Notes under the pieces: model-generated
What the model was told of the DNA's origin: nothing
What the model saw: only the letters and a program-made list of their open reading frames with translations
Database searches by the model: none
Translations under genes and position numbers: made by a program
Shown: piece after piece, positions 61,943 to 64,000 of the stretch
How positions within the stretch are numbered: the first letter of the stretch is position 1
How the letters are laid out: every line of letters begins with the position of its first letter
From: Mytilisepta virgata
Lineage: Eukaryota; Mollusca; Bivalvia; Mytilida; Mytilidae
Assembly: GCA_028015205.1 (NCBI GenBank)
Contig: CM051517.1
Coordinates: 10,154,501-10,218,500, forward strand
Reading direction: 5' to 3'
Length of the DNA: 64,000 bases

Positions 61943-64000
61943 TTTTATCTTTTGTTTCCTTTCCTGAGCCATGATCGTTGAATTCTGAAAGTGGGTTGTA
62001 TTAAATGTTACCTATTCCAATCTAACAGCATAACAGCAGTATCACCACAGTGATAGTAGATAAATTCAAGTACTAATTCCTAGCAAATATACAATGGAAA
62101 TGATAAACTCTATGACCAGTGCATCGCCACATATCAGAAAGAAATTACCTTACAAATGTTGTTTTCTGTACTAAATATAGTTTAAATCAGGTAAAAAAAT
62201 AGGTAAATTTATAGTGACTACATGAAAATTCAGATACAACTGTGGCTTAACCCAATAGAAATAGAAATATTGATGTCATCTTTAAAAACAATTATACATT
62301 CCAAACAAAGAATGTTTATTTTGGGTTTATTTATCATTGTAATGTCTGCATAGTTTGCAAAACTATAGAGACAGAACAATGGGAAATATCTTGAAAAGGT
62401 TTTTAATTTGAAATTCTCATGATCACAGACACTATTTTCATAGAAAACAAAGGACGAAATTGCCACATAGAAGCATGGAATACATCCATACTTACTTTAA
62501 TGAATATAATTTCAAAATTTACAGTAATCTATACTTACATTACATTTGAGAAAACCTTACATTCTGTGAATTTAATATTTAAAATAACAACACAAAACAA
62601 TTTTCAATGGATTTTATTAGTTTTCAAGGAAAGTATCAGTAGATCAAATTGAAATATAACAGAGTAAGTATAGTGCTGTGAAATACAATAGAAGTTACTG
62701 CTCTTTGACTGAATTGGAACAAAACAGACATCCTTGCAGGTTTAAAATTTCAAAACCAATTAAAATAATACTGTATGCAAGTATACCAACTACCTCTTTA
62801 TTTCCAAAACCCTGATGAAAACAGGGTTTTAATTTCCTATTCATTTCACTTTTCTAAATCAAATTCCAATGATGGCACAAAATGTGCAAGGAAGTCTCAT
62901 TTCAAGCTAATAAGAATTAAAATCATTGCTATGGATATCAGAATGAAGATACATCAATATTTATTTTAATTTGTGTATTTCATATACAAGTATTAAATTT
63001 ATATTTAATTAATTCTGTTGGTTTCTTATTACTTTTATAAAACTGTTCAATACTAAAATTTACACTTAAAATACAACTAAATGGTAACTTGAAACTTGAT
63101 TCATTTATAAAAACTGTTTAAAAAGATACTTTTAAAAAAGGATTTCAACATTTCCTTCAGGTGCTTTCAACTTGATAACTGCACACTTCTTTTTCTATAA
63201 AAAAAAAATAGCACCACCCCCCTAAAAAAAACCCCAACAAACAAGAAACTGAGTGTCAGAAAACAAGATCTTACTTCATCACTGTTTGGAACCAACATCC
63301 ATCAGTAAGCCTGTCGTACATCAGAAAACTAATATGCAGAGACTTTCCATTGGAAAACAGAACAAAAAAAGCTAAATTTTTAAAACATACATTTTATATT
63401 TGAATAAGAATGTTTAATGATCTTATATTATATATATTCATGATTTTTGTTGGCCGGTTATTGATGATAAAAATTCCTTTGTTTTAATAAAAAAAAAATC
63501 CTCATTATAATCAATACAAAAACTGGCTTGAAAGCATAGGTTTTTTATAATATCTATTACATAAACTTTAATTATTCTGAAAGTAGTCTTAACACAGTAT
63601 CCTCACTACAGTTCATTAATAGTTTTTGAGTTTCTGCACTGGCTTAAACTATAAAAAGTTAATAAAGTTTTGAATATGAAAAAATAAATCATTTAGTGAC
63701 ATAAATACCTAGCTTATTGTTTTTTCTATATGTTTCAATATAGAGCATTGGAAATCTAACATGTCTAAGAAGGAATCTGATATTACTATTTTATCTTCAT
63801 ACTGTTCAAATTTTCATCATTTTTATAACAAATCTTATGTATAATCAATCTTTTAACACAAATATAATGGAATACATGAAATTTTTCAACACAACTTCTC
63901 AGAAAATACAAAATAACTTGTATAACAGAAATTTACTCACTGAAACTGTCATTCTTACATGTATACACAAAATTAAATGCTGATTATTCTTATAAATGCA
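61943..64000. other. AT-rich intergenic sequence, nothing recognised
   Basis: Short ORFs (62230-62466, 62419-62652, 62775-62969) have no recognisable domain and AT-driven composition. It could be the 3' UTR or intron of a neighbouring gene beyond 64000, but nothing seen shows this. Confidence 0.5.

Noticed and set aside
63935..63975. Possible minus-strand donor (GTGAGT) at the window edge
   Set aside because: The adjoining sequence gives only a few codons with no recognisable protein; it cannot be supported without sequence beyond 64000.

Overview
The window is AT-rich, intron-dense animal DNA, most likely from a bivalve mollusc (a mussel-like genome is my best guess). The evidence is split genes with animal orthologues, a tRNA-derived SINE, hairpin-ended elements with internal tandem repeats, and Penelope-like and LINE fragments. 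No species-level claim can be made without a search. I see no prokaryotic features.

Three host genes can be read. (1) On the minus strand, 3840-3648 is the first coding exon of a tankyrase (start of the ankyrin region); the rest of the gene lies beyond position 1. (2) On the plus strand, 8929-20925 holds a complete seven-exon gene for a dihydrodiol dehydrogenase (DHDH, Gfo/Idh/MocA oxidoreductase). Its splice phases all join, giving 330 residues. (3) On the minus strand, 56316-31067 holds a complete fourteen-exon gene for enolase 4 (ENO4), 595 residues, again with every phase matching. It has lost the enolase metal ligands and keeps the two active-site lysines. TNKS and DHDH are head to head about 5 kb apart. 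DHDH and ENO4 are tail to tail about 10 kb apart. Nothing suggests the three act together.

The rest is intron and intergenic DNA filled with repeats. At least three families look Helitron-like, with end hairpins, CTAG-type 3' ends and central tandem repeats. One forms a nest at 24453-28354: one element inside another, inside a SINE whose two halves still flank it. There are also two pogo/Tigger-like TIR elements with TA duplications, one further TA-flanked TIR element, a 1.79-kb TIR element with an 8-bp target duplication that carries a LINE reverse-transcriptase fragment, a 1.2-kb element with 20-bp TIRs, four SINE loci, Penelope-like and LINE remnants, and several long foldback sequences.

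The most unusual structure is in ENO4 intron 11. The 3' half of exon 11 together with its donor site has been tandemly copied (about 88-bp unit, two alternating variants) and spread through about 3 kb of intron. From 56.3 to 64 kb I find no host gene, only repeat remnants and AT-rich sequence.
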